Part shown: piece by piece, positions 22,559 to 30,487 of the stretch
Layout: each line of letters opens with the position of its first letter
Position numbering within the stretch: position 1 is the stretch's first letter
Assembly: GCA_027068455.1 (NCBI GenBank)
Contig: JAMOSN010000079.1
Location: forward strand, 1 to 32,370
Direction: 5' to 3'
DNA: 32,370 bases
Source of the DNA: Sulfurimonas sp.
GTDB lineage: Bacteria > Campylobacterota > Campylobacteria > Campylobacterales > Sulfurimonadaceae
Translations under genes and position numbers: made by a program
The notes under the pieces: model-generated
Told to the model about the DNA's origin: nothing
Database searches by the model: none
The model's input: only the letters and a program-made list of their open reading frames with translations

Positions 22559-23434
22559 CTATTTTTTTGCTAAAACTTCCGCTACAGCTTTTCCTATCTC
22601 CGCAGGAGAAACAACTACTTTAACACCAGCTTCTTCTAAAGCTGCCATTTTTTCAGCCGCTGTTCCTGCACTGCCACTGATGATAGCACCAGCATGACCC
22701 ATACGTTTCCCTTTAGGAGCAGTTTGACCTGCAATAAAAGCAACAACAGGTTTTGTAATTTGCTCTTTAATCAGTTTTGCTGCTTGGATCTCAAGATCTC
22801 CACCAATTTCACCAATCATAACGATTGCTTCTGTTTCTGGATCTGCTTCAAACATTGGCAAGATTTGTTTGTATGAAAGACCAATGATTGGGTCTCCACC
22901 AATACCAACTGCTGTAGTGATACCAAAACCTTCTTTAACAACTTGGTTGGCACCTTCATAAGTAAGTGTACCAGACTTAGAGATAAGTCCAACATTTCCT
23001 TTTTTGAAGATCATACCAGGCATAATTCCGATTTTACACTCTTCAGCAGTGATGATACCTGGACAGTTTGGTCCTATTGTTTTCATATTGTGTTTTGTAG
23101 CATATTGTTTTGCAAACATCATATCTCTTACTGGTGCACCCTCTGTAATAATTACAGCAAGTTCAATCCCAGCATCAGCAGCTTCCATAACAGCATCTGC
23201 AACAAATGCAGGTGGAACAAAGATCATAGATACTGTAGCACCAGTATTTTCAACTGCTTCTTTAACAGTATTGAAAACAGGTTTGCCTAAATGTTCTTGA
23301 CCACCTTTGTTTGGTGTAACACCACCAACGATGTTTGTACCATAATCAATACATTGCTCAGCGTGGAAAGAACCCTCTTTACCTGTAAAACCTTGAACGA
23401 TAACTTTTGTATCTTTATTTACTAAAATAGACAT
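22559..23434 (-). CDS. sucD: Succinate--CoA ligase (ADP-forming), alpha subunit
   Basis: Alpha subunit with the CoA-binding Rossmann domain and the phosphohistidine, 291 aa. The N-terminus [17 protein letters not shown] is typical. The SKSGTLTYE segment and GHAGAI with the phosphorylated His247 are present. With SucC it interconverts succinate and succinyl-CoA, supplying substrate to Oor. It starts 3 nt after the sucC stop. Confidence 0.97.
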   Translation of the reverse strand: MSILVNKDTKVIVQGFTGKEGSFHAEQCIDYGTNIVGGVTPNKGGQEHLGKPVFNTVKEAVENTGATVSMIFVPPAFVADAVMEAADAGIELAVIITEGAPVRDMMFAKQYATKHNMKTIGPNCPGIITAEECKIGIMPGMIFKKGNVGLISKSGTLTYEGANQVVKEGFGITTAVGIGGDPIIGLSYKQILPMFEADPETEAIVMIGEIGGDLEIQAAKLIKEQITKPVVAFIAGQTAPKGKRMGHAGAIISGSAGTAAEKMAALEEAGVKVVVSPAEIGKAVAEVLAKK

Positions 23435-23437
23435 CTC

Positions 23438-24613
23438 TTATAACTCTCCTTTCGCTGCTTTAACTGCTTTTGCAGCACCATCTGCCAAGTCAGTTGCAGG
23501 GATAACATTTTCAATATTTGCATTTTTAAGAATTTCTGCTGCTTCTGGCGCATTTGTACCATCAAGACGAACAATTACTGGAACATGAACATCTACAAGT
23601 TTTGTAGCTTCTAAGATTCCATTTGCAATTCTATCACAACGAACAATACCACCAAAGATATTAACAAAGATAGCTTTTACATTAGGGTTTTTAAGAATAA
23701 TCTCAAAACCTTTTGCCACAGTCTCTGCGTTTGCACTTCCACCAACATCAAGGAAGTTTGCAGGTGTTCCACCCATATAGTTGATTGTATCCATAGTACC
23801 CATCGCAAGACCAGCACCATTTACCATACAGCCGATTTCACCATCAAGTGCGATATATGAAAGACCATATTGTGCAGCTTCACGCTCATCTGGATCTTCT
23901 TCAGAAAGATCTCTCATCGCTTCAATCTCTGGATGACGTCCAAGCGCTGAATCATCAAATCCCATTTTACCATCAAGTGCGATAAACTCACCCTCACCTG
24001 TTCTGATAAGTGGATTGATCTCAATCATCTCTGCATCATTTTCCATATATAGTGTATAGAGTTTTTTAGCAAAATTGATCATATTCTTTTGTTGTACTTT
24101 GTCTGTAATACCAAGACCAAATACTAATTCACGGCCATGAAAACCTTGAAAACCAATAGAAGGATCAACTTGAACCTTGATAATCTTCTCTGGAGTTTTT
24201 TCAGCAACAGTTTCGATATCCATACCACCTTCAGTTGAAGCCATAATAATTGGCATCTCAGCAGCACGATCTAAAACAACTGATAGATAAAGCTCATCTT
24301 GAATATCAGCACCATCTTCGATATAAACTTTTTGTACAAGTTTACCCTCTGGACCAGTTTGATGTGTTACAAGTGTCATACCAAGAATCTCATCAGCAAG
24401 CTCTTTAACTTCATCAAGACTCTTAGCAAGTTTAACACCACCACCAAGTCCACGTCCACCTGCGTGAATTTGTGCTTTAACAACCCAAATTGGTCCACCT
24501 AACTCTTTTGCATTTTCAACAGCTTCTTCAACTGTATGTGCAATTTTACCTTTTGGTGTTGGTACACCATATTTAGCAAAAATTTGTTTTGCCTGATACT
24601 CATGTATATTCAT
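23438..24613 (-). CDS. sucC: Succinate--CoA ligase (ADP-forming), beta subunit
   Basis: ATP-grasp beta subunit, 391 aa, of normal length. It begins MNIHEYQAKQIFAKYGVPTP and has the ATP-grasp segment VVKAQIHAGGRGLGGGVKLA. It also has the metal/nucleotide-site EINPLIRT and the C-terminal phosphohistidine-pocket VNIFGGIVRCD. AAGGAGAA precedes the ATG. It lies 27 nt after fumB, in the mdh-fumA-fumB-sucC-sucD run. Confidence 0.97.
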   Translation of the reverse strand: MNIHEYQAKQIFAKYGVPTPKGKIAHTVEEAVENAKELGGPIWVVKAQIHAGGRGLGGGVKLAKSLDEVKELADEILGMTLVTHQTGPEGKLVQKVYIEDGADIQDELYLSVVLDRAAEMPIIMASTEGGMDIETVAEKTPEKIIKVQVDPSIGFQGFHGRELVFGLGITDKVQQKNMINFAKKLYTLYMENDAEMIEINPLIRTGEGEFIALDGKMGFDDSALGRHPEIEAMRDLSEEDPDEREAAQYGLSYIALDGEIGCMVNGAGLAMGTMDTINYMGGTPANFLDVGGSANAETVAKGFEIILKNPNVKAIFVNIFGGIVRCDRIANGILEATKLVDVHVPVIVRLDGTNAPEAAEILKNANIENVIPATDLADGAAKAVKAAKGEL

Positions 24614-24640
24614 CTATTCTCCTTATTTTGAAATGGAAGT

Positions 24641-25198
24641 TTATTTAACTTCGTATTGTTCACGACCCATTTGGTAAAGATCATTACCATATGTGTCATT
24701 GATAACTGTTACTGGAAATTCTTCAACTTCAAGTTTACGAATCGCCTCTGGACCTAATTCTGGATATGCAATTACTTCAGCACTTTTAATTTGTTTACCT
24801 AGTAAAGCACCTGCTCCACCTGTTGCACCAAAGTAGATTCCACCATACTCTTTACATGCATCTTTTACAGCCTGATTTCTTTTTCCTTTTCCTATCATAC
24901 CTTTAGAACCATGCTTTAAAAGTGTTGGAGAATAAGAATCCATTCTGTAAGATGTTGTAGGTCCTGCACTTCCTATAGGCTCACCTGGTTTTGGTGGTGT
25001 TGGGCCAACAAAGTAGATAACACTCCCTTTCAAATCAAAAGGAAGTTCTTTTCCAGCTTCTATAAGATCTACAAGTCTTTTATGTGCTGCATCGCGTGCT
25101 GTATAGATAGTACCACTTAGGTAAACTATATCTCCAGCTTTTAGTTTTCTTGTTACATCCTCTGTTAAAGGTGTTGTTAAATGATAAACTTCACTCAT
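24641..25198 (-). CDS. fumB: Fumarate hydratase class I, beta subunit
   Basis: C-terminal half of a split class I ([4Fe-4S]) fumarase, 185 aa. Recognisable segments are KAGDIVYLSGTIYTARDAAHKR, the GPTPPKPGEPIGSAGPTTS loop and GKGKRNQAVKDACKEYGGIYFGATGGAGALL. The frame is open for 26 codons further upstream, into fumA. The ATG at 25198 is preceded by AAAGGA at proper spacing and gives the family N-terminus, so I use it. It pairs with the alpha subunit 10 nt upstream. Confidence 0.93.
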   Translation of the reverse strand: MSEVYHLTTPLTEDVTRKLKAGDIVYLSGTIYTARDAAHKRLVDLIEAGKELPFDLKGSVIYFVGPTPPKPGEPIGSAGPTTSYRMDSYSPTLLKHGSKGMIGKGKRNQAVKDACKEYGGIYFGATGGAGALLGKQIKSAEVIAYPELGPEAIRKLEVEEFPVTVINDTYGNDLYQMGREQYEVK

Positions 25199-25208
25199 TC
25201 TGTATCCT

Positions 25209-26060
25209 TTATATCGTGATGTGTGTATGTCTAGATGAGTGACACTGTACATTAACAGAAACTGGTAATGATGCAATATGACAAGGATTAGCTTCGATAT
25301 GCACTGCTAGTGCAGTCTCTGTTCCACCCATACCCATTGAGCCAATTCCAAGCTTGTTGATTTCAGTTTTGATAACCTCTTCAAGCTCTGCCATCTCTGG
25401 GTCATCATTTTTTGAACCAATATCACGGAAAAGTGCATGTTTCGAGCTGATAGCAGCCTTTTCAAAAGTACCACCGATTCCAACACCTACAGTGATAGGA
25501 GGACATGGATTTGGACCAGCATCAGAGATACACTCTTTTACAAATTCTATAACACCCTCTTTACCTGCTGCTGGTGGGAAAACTCTAGCACGGCTAACAT
25601 TTTCACTTCCACCACCCTTAGCAGCATATTCAATCTCTATCTTATCACCTTCAACAATATCCAAATGAATAATTGCAGGAAGATTGTACCCTACTGTATC
25701 TTTTAAGTTTTCACGAGAAAATGGTGTACATGTAGATGCTCTTAAGTAACCATCTTTATATCCTTGCTCCGTTCCCTCATTAATAGCATCCTTTAAGAGA
25801 CCACCAACAATTTTCACATCAGCACCAAGTTTTACAAAAAAGACTGCTAAACCTGTATCTTGACAAAGCGGTCTTGATTCACTGCTGGCAATCTCTGCAT
25901 TTTCAAGAAGTTGTTTTAAAACCTCTTTGCTTACAGGTGATTTTTCATTTTCATAAGCCTCTTTTAGTGCATTGAGTGCATCTTCAGGCAAGTGAGTTGC
26001 AGAGTACATGATAATATCTCTTACATGTTTGACTATATCTTCATAAGCAATCTCTCTCAT
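25209..26060 (-). CDS. fumA: Fumarate hydratase class I, alpha subunit
   Basis: N-terminal half of the split class I fumarase, 283 aa. Iron-sulfur ligands are in RPLCQDTGLAVFF (about residue 82), NPCPPITVGVG and EANPCHIASLPVSVNVQCHSS. GGGSENVSRARVFPPA is the substrate-site loop. It interconverts malate and fumarate and is oxygen-labile, fitting a microaerobic or anaerobic lifestyle. It overlaps the mdh stop by 1 nt, so mdh and fumA are coupled. Confidence 0.94.
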   Translation of the reverse strand: MREIAYEDIVKHVRDIIMYSATHLPEDALNALKEAYENEKSPVSKEVLKQLLENAEIASSESRPLCQDTGLAVFFVKLGADVKIVGGLLKDAINEGTEQGYKDGYLRASTCTPFSRENLKDTVGYNLPAIIHLDIVEGDKIEIEYAAKGGGSENVSRARVFPPAAGKEGVIEFVKECISDAGPNPCPPITVGVGIGGTFEKAAISSKHALFRDIGSKNDDPEMAELEEVIKTEINKLGIGSMGMGGTETALAVHIEANPCHIASLPVSVNVQCHSSRHTHITI

Positions 26061-27016
26061 TAGTTCCCTTCAAAAAAATTATTTTTATTTAATGTATCTA
26101 TCAATGTTTGTACAGATGCACAAGATTGAGCAAACATAGCTTTTTCTTTTTCATCCAATGTTACTTCGATAATCTTCTCAGCACCTTTTGCACCAAGCAT
26201 AACAGGAACACCAGAAACAACATCATTATAACCATATTCACCATCAAGGCAAACTGCACATGGGTGAATCTGCTTCGTATCTTTTAAAATTGCATCCACC
26301 ATAATAGCAGTTGATTTTGCAGGTGCATAGTATGCAGAACCAGTTTTTAGATAACCTACAATCTCAGCACCACCATGACGTGTTCTATCAACGATCTCAT
26401 CAATCTCATCTTGAGTCAATACATCAGAAAGAGGCACACCTGCTACAGTTGAGTAACGAGGTAATGGAACCATATCATCACCGTGACCACCCATAACTGA
26501 AGCACGAATCTGTCCCCCACCATACCCAAGTTTCTCTTGAATAAATGCAGCCATACGTGAAGAATCCAAAATACCAGCCATACCGATAACACGGCTTCTG
26601 TCAAATCCACTCTCTTTAAGTGCAACATATGTCATAGCATCAAGAGGATTTGACACCATAATAACAATAGCATTTGGAGAATACTTAGCAATCCCCTGAA
26701 TAACCTCTTTTGTGATTTTTGCATTAATCATTAACAAATCATCACGACTCATACCTGGAAGTCTTGGACTACCAGCAGTTACAACAACAACATCACAATC
26801 AACAAGATCGCTCATCTCTTCAGCAACACTTACAACAGTATGACTTCTTACAGCTGATGCAGCCTGGCTCATATCAAGAGCCTTTCCTTTTGCAACGTCC
26901 ATCTTATTGTCACGAAGAATAATTTCATGACAAGACCCAAGCATCGCCAGAGAGTATGCAACTGTTGCACCAACATTTCCAGCACCTACTATCCCTACTC
27001 TTTTTCCTTGACTCAT
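26060..27016 (-). CDS. mdh: Malate dehydrogenase (LDH-like type)
   Basis: NAD-dependent malate/oxaloacetate oxidoreductase, 318 aa. The Rossmann motif [14 protein letters not shown] is at the N-terminus. LPGMSRDDL has the malate-specific Arg on the substrate loop; catalytic His is in MGGHGDDMV, and SNPLDAMTY is typical. The frame can be read from a GTG two codons earlier (27022). The ATG at 27016 has AAGGAG 5 nt before it and is the likely start. It is the first gene of the mdh-fumA-fumB-sucC-sucD run. Confidence 0.95.
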   Translation of the reverse strand: MSQGKRVGIVGAGNVGATVAYSLAMLGSCHEIILRDNKMDVAKGKALDMSQAASAVRSHTVVSVAEEMSDLVDCDVVVVTAGSPRLPGMSRDDLLMINAKITKEVIQGIAKYSPNAIVIMVSNPLDAMTYVALKESGFDRSRVIGMAGILDSSRMAAFIQEKLGYGGGQIRASVMGGHGDDMVPLPRYSTVAGVPLSDVLTQDEIDEIVDRTRHGGAEIVGYLKTGSAYYAPAKSTAIMVDAILKDTKQIHPCAVCLDGEYGYNDVVSGVPVMLGAKGAEKIIEVTLDEKEKAMFAQSCASVQTLIDTLNKNNFFEGN

Positions 27017-27037
27017 ATACACTCCTTCATATTAAAT

Positions 27038-27113
27038 ACTATGATGCATATTTAGATACACTTAAACAGTATGTGCGAACACATAACACTTAAGTATAAC
27101 CCAGCATCATAGT
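27038..27113 (-). promoter_or_regulatory. Symmetric promoter/leader region of the mdh operon
   Basis: The region is bounded by a 10-bp inverted repeat, ACTATGATGC (27038-27047) and GCATCATAGT (27104-27113). Inside lie two direct copies of ACACTTAA (27058-27065 and 27087-27094) flanking a TATGTG-CGAA-CACATA hairpin (27070-27085; UUCG loop on the minus-strand RNA). A weak -10 (TATACT on minus, 27098-27093) is inside. It may be a folded leader RNA or a stacked operator region; which one cannot be decided from the sequence. Confidence 0.45.
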
Positions 27114-27127
27114 TAAGGTAAAATTCT

Positions 27128-27175
27128 TTCACCTTTTATATAAAATACTACATAGTATTTTATATAAAAAGTGAA
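27128..27175. repeat. 48-bp near-perfect inverted repeat between icd and mdh
   Basis: Two 23-nt arms (27128-27150 and 27153-27175) surround a 2-bp centre. They differ at one position, which is a G-U pair in a minus-strand transcript, so the RNA stem would be unbroken. It is almost entirely A/T apart from the TTCAC/GTGAA ends. It abuts the hairpin at 27176-27195 and lies just 3' of icd. It probably forms an mRNA 3' structure or contributes to termination; cruciform extrusion is also possible. Confidence 0.8.
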
Positions 27176-27195
27176 TTACACCCAAGAGGGTGTAA
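27176..27195 (-). terminator. Probable terminator hairpin of icd
   Basis: TTACACCC and GGGTGTAA form a perfect 8-bp stem with a 4-nt loop, 10 bp after the icd stop. On the minus strand it is followed by TTCACTTTTT, a moderate T-run, and then by the long AT hairpin at 27128-27175. Confidence 0.7.
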
Positions 27196-27205
27196 AAATG
27201 AGAAC

Positions 27206-29380
27206 TTAGATGTTATCAACAATCTCATTTAAAGTTTTAGATGGACGCATAGCAGCTTCTGCTTTTGCATCATCTGGATGGAAGTAACCACCGATATCTT
27301 GAGGTTTACCCTCAGCAGCTAAAAGCTCTTCCATAATTTTCTCTTCATTTTCTTCAAGTGCTTTTGCTACAGGAGCAAATTTTTCAGCTAATGCAGCATT
27401 GTCAGACTCAGCAAGTGCTTTTGCCCAGTATTGTGCAACATAGAAGTGAGAAGCTTTATTGTCTGCTTCACCACATTTTCTTGATGGAGCTTTATTGTTA
27501 TCAAGGTAACCCTCATTTGCTTTATCAAGCGCAGCAGTTACAGCTTCAAGCTCCGCAGAGTTGTTTTTACGAGCAGTAAAACGTAAAGACTCAGCAAGTG
27601 CTAAGAACTCACCAAGTGAATCCCATCTAAGGTGACCACACTCTAAGAATTGGTCAACGTGTTTTGGTGCACTTCCACCAGCACCAGTTTCATATAAACC
27701 ACCACCAGCTAATAATGGAACGATAGAAAGCATTTTAGCAGATGTCCCAAGCTCTAAGATTGGATACATATCAGTTAAGTGGTCACGAAGAACGTTACCA
27801 GTAACAGCGATAGTATTTTCACCACGACGGATTCTCTCATTTGTGAATCTTGTAGCAGATGCAACATCCATGATTTGGATATCAAGTCCTTCAGTGTCAA
27901 ACTCTGGAAGATATTTTTCAACTTTTTTAATCATCTGGGCATCATGTGCACGGTTTTTGTCTAACCAGAAAATTACTGGATATTTCTCAATTTGACCACG
28001 CTCAACTGCAAGACGGATCCAGTCTTTGATTGGGATATCTTTAGCACGGCTCATTCTCCAGATATCACCTTTTTCACACTCAAAGCTCATAAGTTCTGTG
28101 CCATCTTCAGCAGTTACAGTAACTGTTCCAGCTTCTTCAAGTTCGAAAGTTGTTGGGTGAGAACCATACTCTTCAGCTTTTTGTGCCATAAGACCAACAT
28201 TTTGCATTGTTCCCATAGTAGTTACATCGTACTGACCATTTTTAACACAATCAGCTACCATCTCTTGGTGGAACATTGCGTATGTTGAATCTGGAATAAC
28301 AGCAACACACTCATCAGCGCCACCTGTTCTATCCCACTGTTTACCACCTTCACGAACCACAACTGGCATAGAAGCATCGATAATAATATCATTTGGAGCG
28401 TTGAAGTTAGTTTCACCTTTATCAGAATCAACCATAGCGATTCTTGGTGCATCAGCATCAACTACTGCCTGGAAAGCCGCTTTGATTTCAGCTTCTTTTT
28501 CGTGACCAGCAATTTTTTTCTCTAAATCACTCATACCAAGATTAGGATTAACACCTAATTCAGCGAATAAGTCTGCATATTTGTCAAATACTTCTTTGAA
28601 AAATACTTCAAAAGCGTGACCAAACATAATTGGATCAGAGATTTTCATCATAGTTGCTTTAAGGTGGATAGACCAGATAACACCCTTCTCTTTTGCTTCA
28701 TCAATTGTTTTTTGGATGAAGTTTCTAAGTTTGCTAACTGACATAAATGTACCATCAAGAATCTCACCATCAAGTGCATCGATACTAGCTAACTCTTTAC
28801 CATTTAATGCGATTGTAACTTTTTGACCTTTATCCATAGTAACTGATTGCTCATTACCATAAAAGTCACCATCACCAGCCATATGTGCAACATACGCTTT
28901 AGAATCTTCAGCAAAAGGCTTAAGTCTGTGTGGATGCTCTTGAGCAAATTTCTTAACAGCTTTTGCAGCACGACGATCTGAGTTTCCTTCACGAAGAACA
29001 GGGTTAACCGCAGAACCAAGACAAGTACTGTATTTAGCTTGAATCTCTTTCTCTTCATCATTTGAAGGATTTTCAGGATAATTTGGAATGTCATACCCTT
29101 GAGACTGAAGCTCAGCAATACAATCTTTAAGCTGCCCAACAGAAGCAGAGATGTTTGGAAGCTTGATAATGTTTGCTTCAGGTTTGAGTACTAACTCACC
29201 TAACTTAGAAAGTTCATCTTCAGCAAGACCCATAGCAGCTAAAACTCTACCTGCAAGTGAAATATCAGAAGTTACTACTTCTACACCAGCAGCCTGAGTA
29301 AACTTATTTACGATTGGGAGAAGCGAATACGTAGCAAGAGCTGGAGCTTCATCAATTTTTGACCAAATTATTTTTGACAT
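27206..29380 (-). CDS. icd: NADP-dependent isocitrate dehydrogenase, monomeric type
   Basis: Large single-chain IDH (724 aa), unrelated in size to the usual dimeric 400-aa enzyme. It interconverts isocitrate and 2-oxoglutarate with NADP(H). Typical segments are KIIWSKIDEAPALATYSLLP at the start, GDGDFYGNEQSV, IDASMPVVVREGGKQW, ECVAVIPDSTYA and GSAPKHVDQF. It is preceded by a 135-bp gap with a GAGGA ribosome site and a small TCATGA/TCATGA inverted repeat whose 3' arm reaches that site. Strong hairpins at its end suggest it is transcribed separately from the mdh operon. Confidence 0.97.
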   Translation of the reverse strand: MSKIIWSKIDEAPALATYSLLPIVNKFTQAAGVEVVTSDISLAGRVLAAMGLAEDELSKLGELVLKPEANIIKLPNISASVGQLKDCIAELQSQGYDIPNYPENPSNDEEKEIQAKYSTCLGSAVNPVLREGNSDRRAAKAVKKFAQEHPHRLKPFAEDSKAYVAHMAGDGDFYGNEQSVTMDKGQKVTIALNGKELASIDALDGEILDGTFMSVSKLRNFIQKTIDEAKEKGVIWSIHLKATMMKISDPIMFGHAFEVFFKEVFDKYADLFAELGVNPNLGMSDLEKKIAGHEKEAEIKAAFQAVVDADAPRIAMVDSDKGETNFNAPNDIIIDASMPVVVREGGKQWDRTGGADECVAVIPDSTYAMFHQEMVADCVKNGQYDVTTMGTMQNVGLMAQKAEEYGSHPTTFELEEAGTVTVTAEDGTELMSFECEKGDIWRMSRAKDIPIKDWIRLAVERGQIEKYPVIFWLDKNRAHDAQMIKKVEKYLPEFDTEGLDIQIMDVASATRFTNERIRRGENTIAVTGNVLRDHLTDMYPILELGTSAKMLSIVPLLAGGGLYETGAGGSAPKHVDQFLECGHLRWDSLGEFLALAESLRFTARKNNSAELEAVTAALDKANEGYLDNNKAPSRKCGEADNKASHFYVAQYWAKALAESDNAALAEKFAPVAKALEENEEKIMEELLAAEGKPQDIGGYFHPDDAKAEAAMRPSKTLNEIVDNI

Positions 29381-29515
29381 TGTGTGTCCTCATGAATGAT
29401 TTTTTTCATGATAGCCTTTGAAGAGACTCCATGAATTTACAAGTTTAATAATAACACTAAGATAGGTAATATTTGATTAGCTTTTATAAACATTACACTA
29501 TATTTATAATTTGTT

Positions 29516-30487
29516 TCATTTTGTAGCATGCCTTATGTTGTGCAAATGTGTAGAATAGTTACAAGCAAAATCGTGTGTTCCCTTTTTGTTTTTCATAAAA
29601 TAGAGATAACTTGTCTTGGCAGGGAAGATAGCAGCGCGTATGGCTTCAAAACTCACATTACAGATGGGAATTTTCGGAACACCTTTATATCTATATGTAT
29701 TATAGATAGTTGTATCGTTTTTTATCCTTTTTGGTGTCACTTTTATATGAGAGTATTTTCCATAATTTAAGGTGCCGTCCATCTGGAGTTTCATCCCTTT
29801 TTTTATTCTATTGTAGATAACAGAACTCACAAGTGGCATCTCCTCTTTATTTGCAGCTTCTTTTTGAATTACAGAAGCAACTGCTACATAATGAAACCAT
29901 TTTTTTTCATTATAGGTTCCAAAAATCTTTAGGGAGAGTTGTTTCATTTTTTTATTTGATATCTCTATTAGAAGTTTCATTAATGCATCTTCTGTAATGC
30001 CAATTGGCAGTCGATATGTGTTTGGAACAAAAACACCCTCTTTGATATGGGAATATTTATTATATGCTGTTTGGAGTTTTTTTCTATCTAAGTGAAGATT
30101 GTTTGCTAATTGATTTAAAAATATATAGGTTGTCTCACCAGGGATTAATGTTATATTTTGAAGTGCTGCTTTTGCAGTGGTGAGTTTATATAAAAAATCT
30201 GCTTTTGTATTGCGTGTTGTACCCATATCTATCCATCCGCTTTGGGGTGTTCCTATTATTCTCAAAAGAAGTGCATCAAGTTTACAAACATCATAATTTT
30301 TGGATTGTAAATGTGATATAATTTGATTTATAGATCCTTTGGGGATATAAAGAACCTTAGGTGTTTCAATTGACTTATTTAGGTAGTAGATGAAAGATAG
30401 TGTAATTATTAATATTATTTCAAAAACATACATAGCTATTGTGAGTTTTTTATCTTTCATTTTCCTACTTTTCATTGTTGGTTTCAT
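29516..30487 (-). CDS. mltG: Endolytic murein transglycosylase MltG (YceG-like)
   Basis: Inner-membrane lytic transglycosylase that cuts nascent glycan strands, 323 aa from the first ATG. The membrane segment is at about residues 15-37, then a LysM-like region and the YceG catalytic domain. Catalytic Glu is Glu210 in VIQKEAA, followed by the MDGTLNYG and PNTYRLP family segments. The start is uncertain: ATGs at 30487, 30475, 30460 and 30433 all keep the membrane helix or part of it, and 30460 has AGGA close upstream. Every choice overlaps the divergent AsmA-like gene. One AACACGCA copy is at 30211-30218 (minus). Confidence 0.9.
   Translation of the reverse strand: MKPTMKSRKMKDKKLTIAMYVFEIILIITLSFIYYLNKSIETPKVLYIPKGSINQIISHLQSKNYDVCKLDALLLRIIGTPQSGWIDMGTTRNTKADFLYKLTTAKAALQNITLIPGETTYIFLNQLANNLHLDRKKLQTAYNKYSHIKEGVFVPNTYRLPIGITEDALMKLLIEISNKKMKQLSLKIFGTYNEKKWFHYVAVASVIQKEAANKEEMPLVSSVIYNRIKKGMKLQMDGTLNYGKYSHIKVTPKRIKNDTTIYNTYRYKGVPKIPICNVSFEAIRAAIFPAKTSYLYFMKNKKGTHDFACNYSTHLHNIRHATK

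Noticed and set aside
22943-23300. Long plus-strand open frames opposite sucD (98-115 codons), and similar frames opposite oorA, oorB, icd and fumA
   Set aside because: They are antisense shadows of strongly conserved genes, have no ribosome sites and no recognisable protein features.
25199-25276. Longer fumB start at 25276
   Set aside because: This extension runs into fumA and lacks a ribosome site; ATG 25198 has AAAGGA and the family N-terminus.
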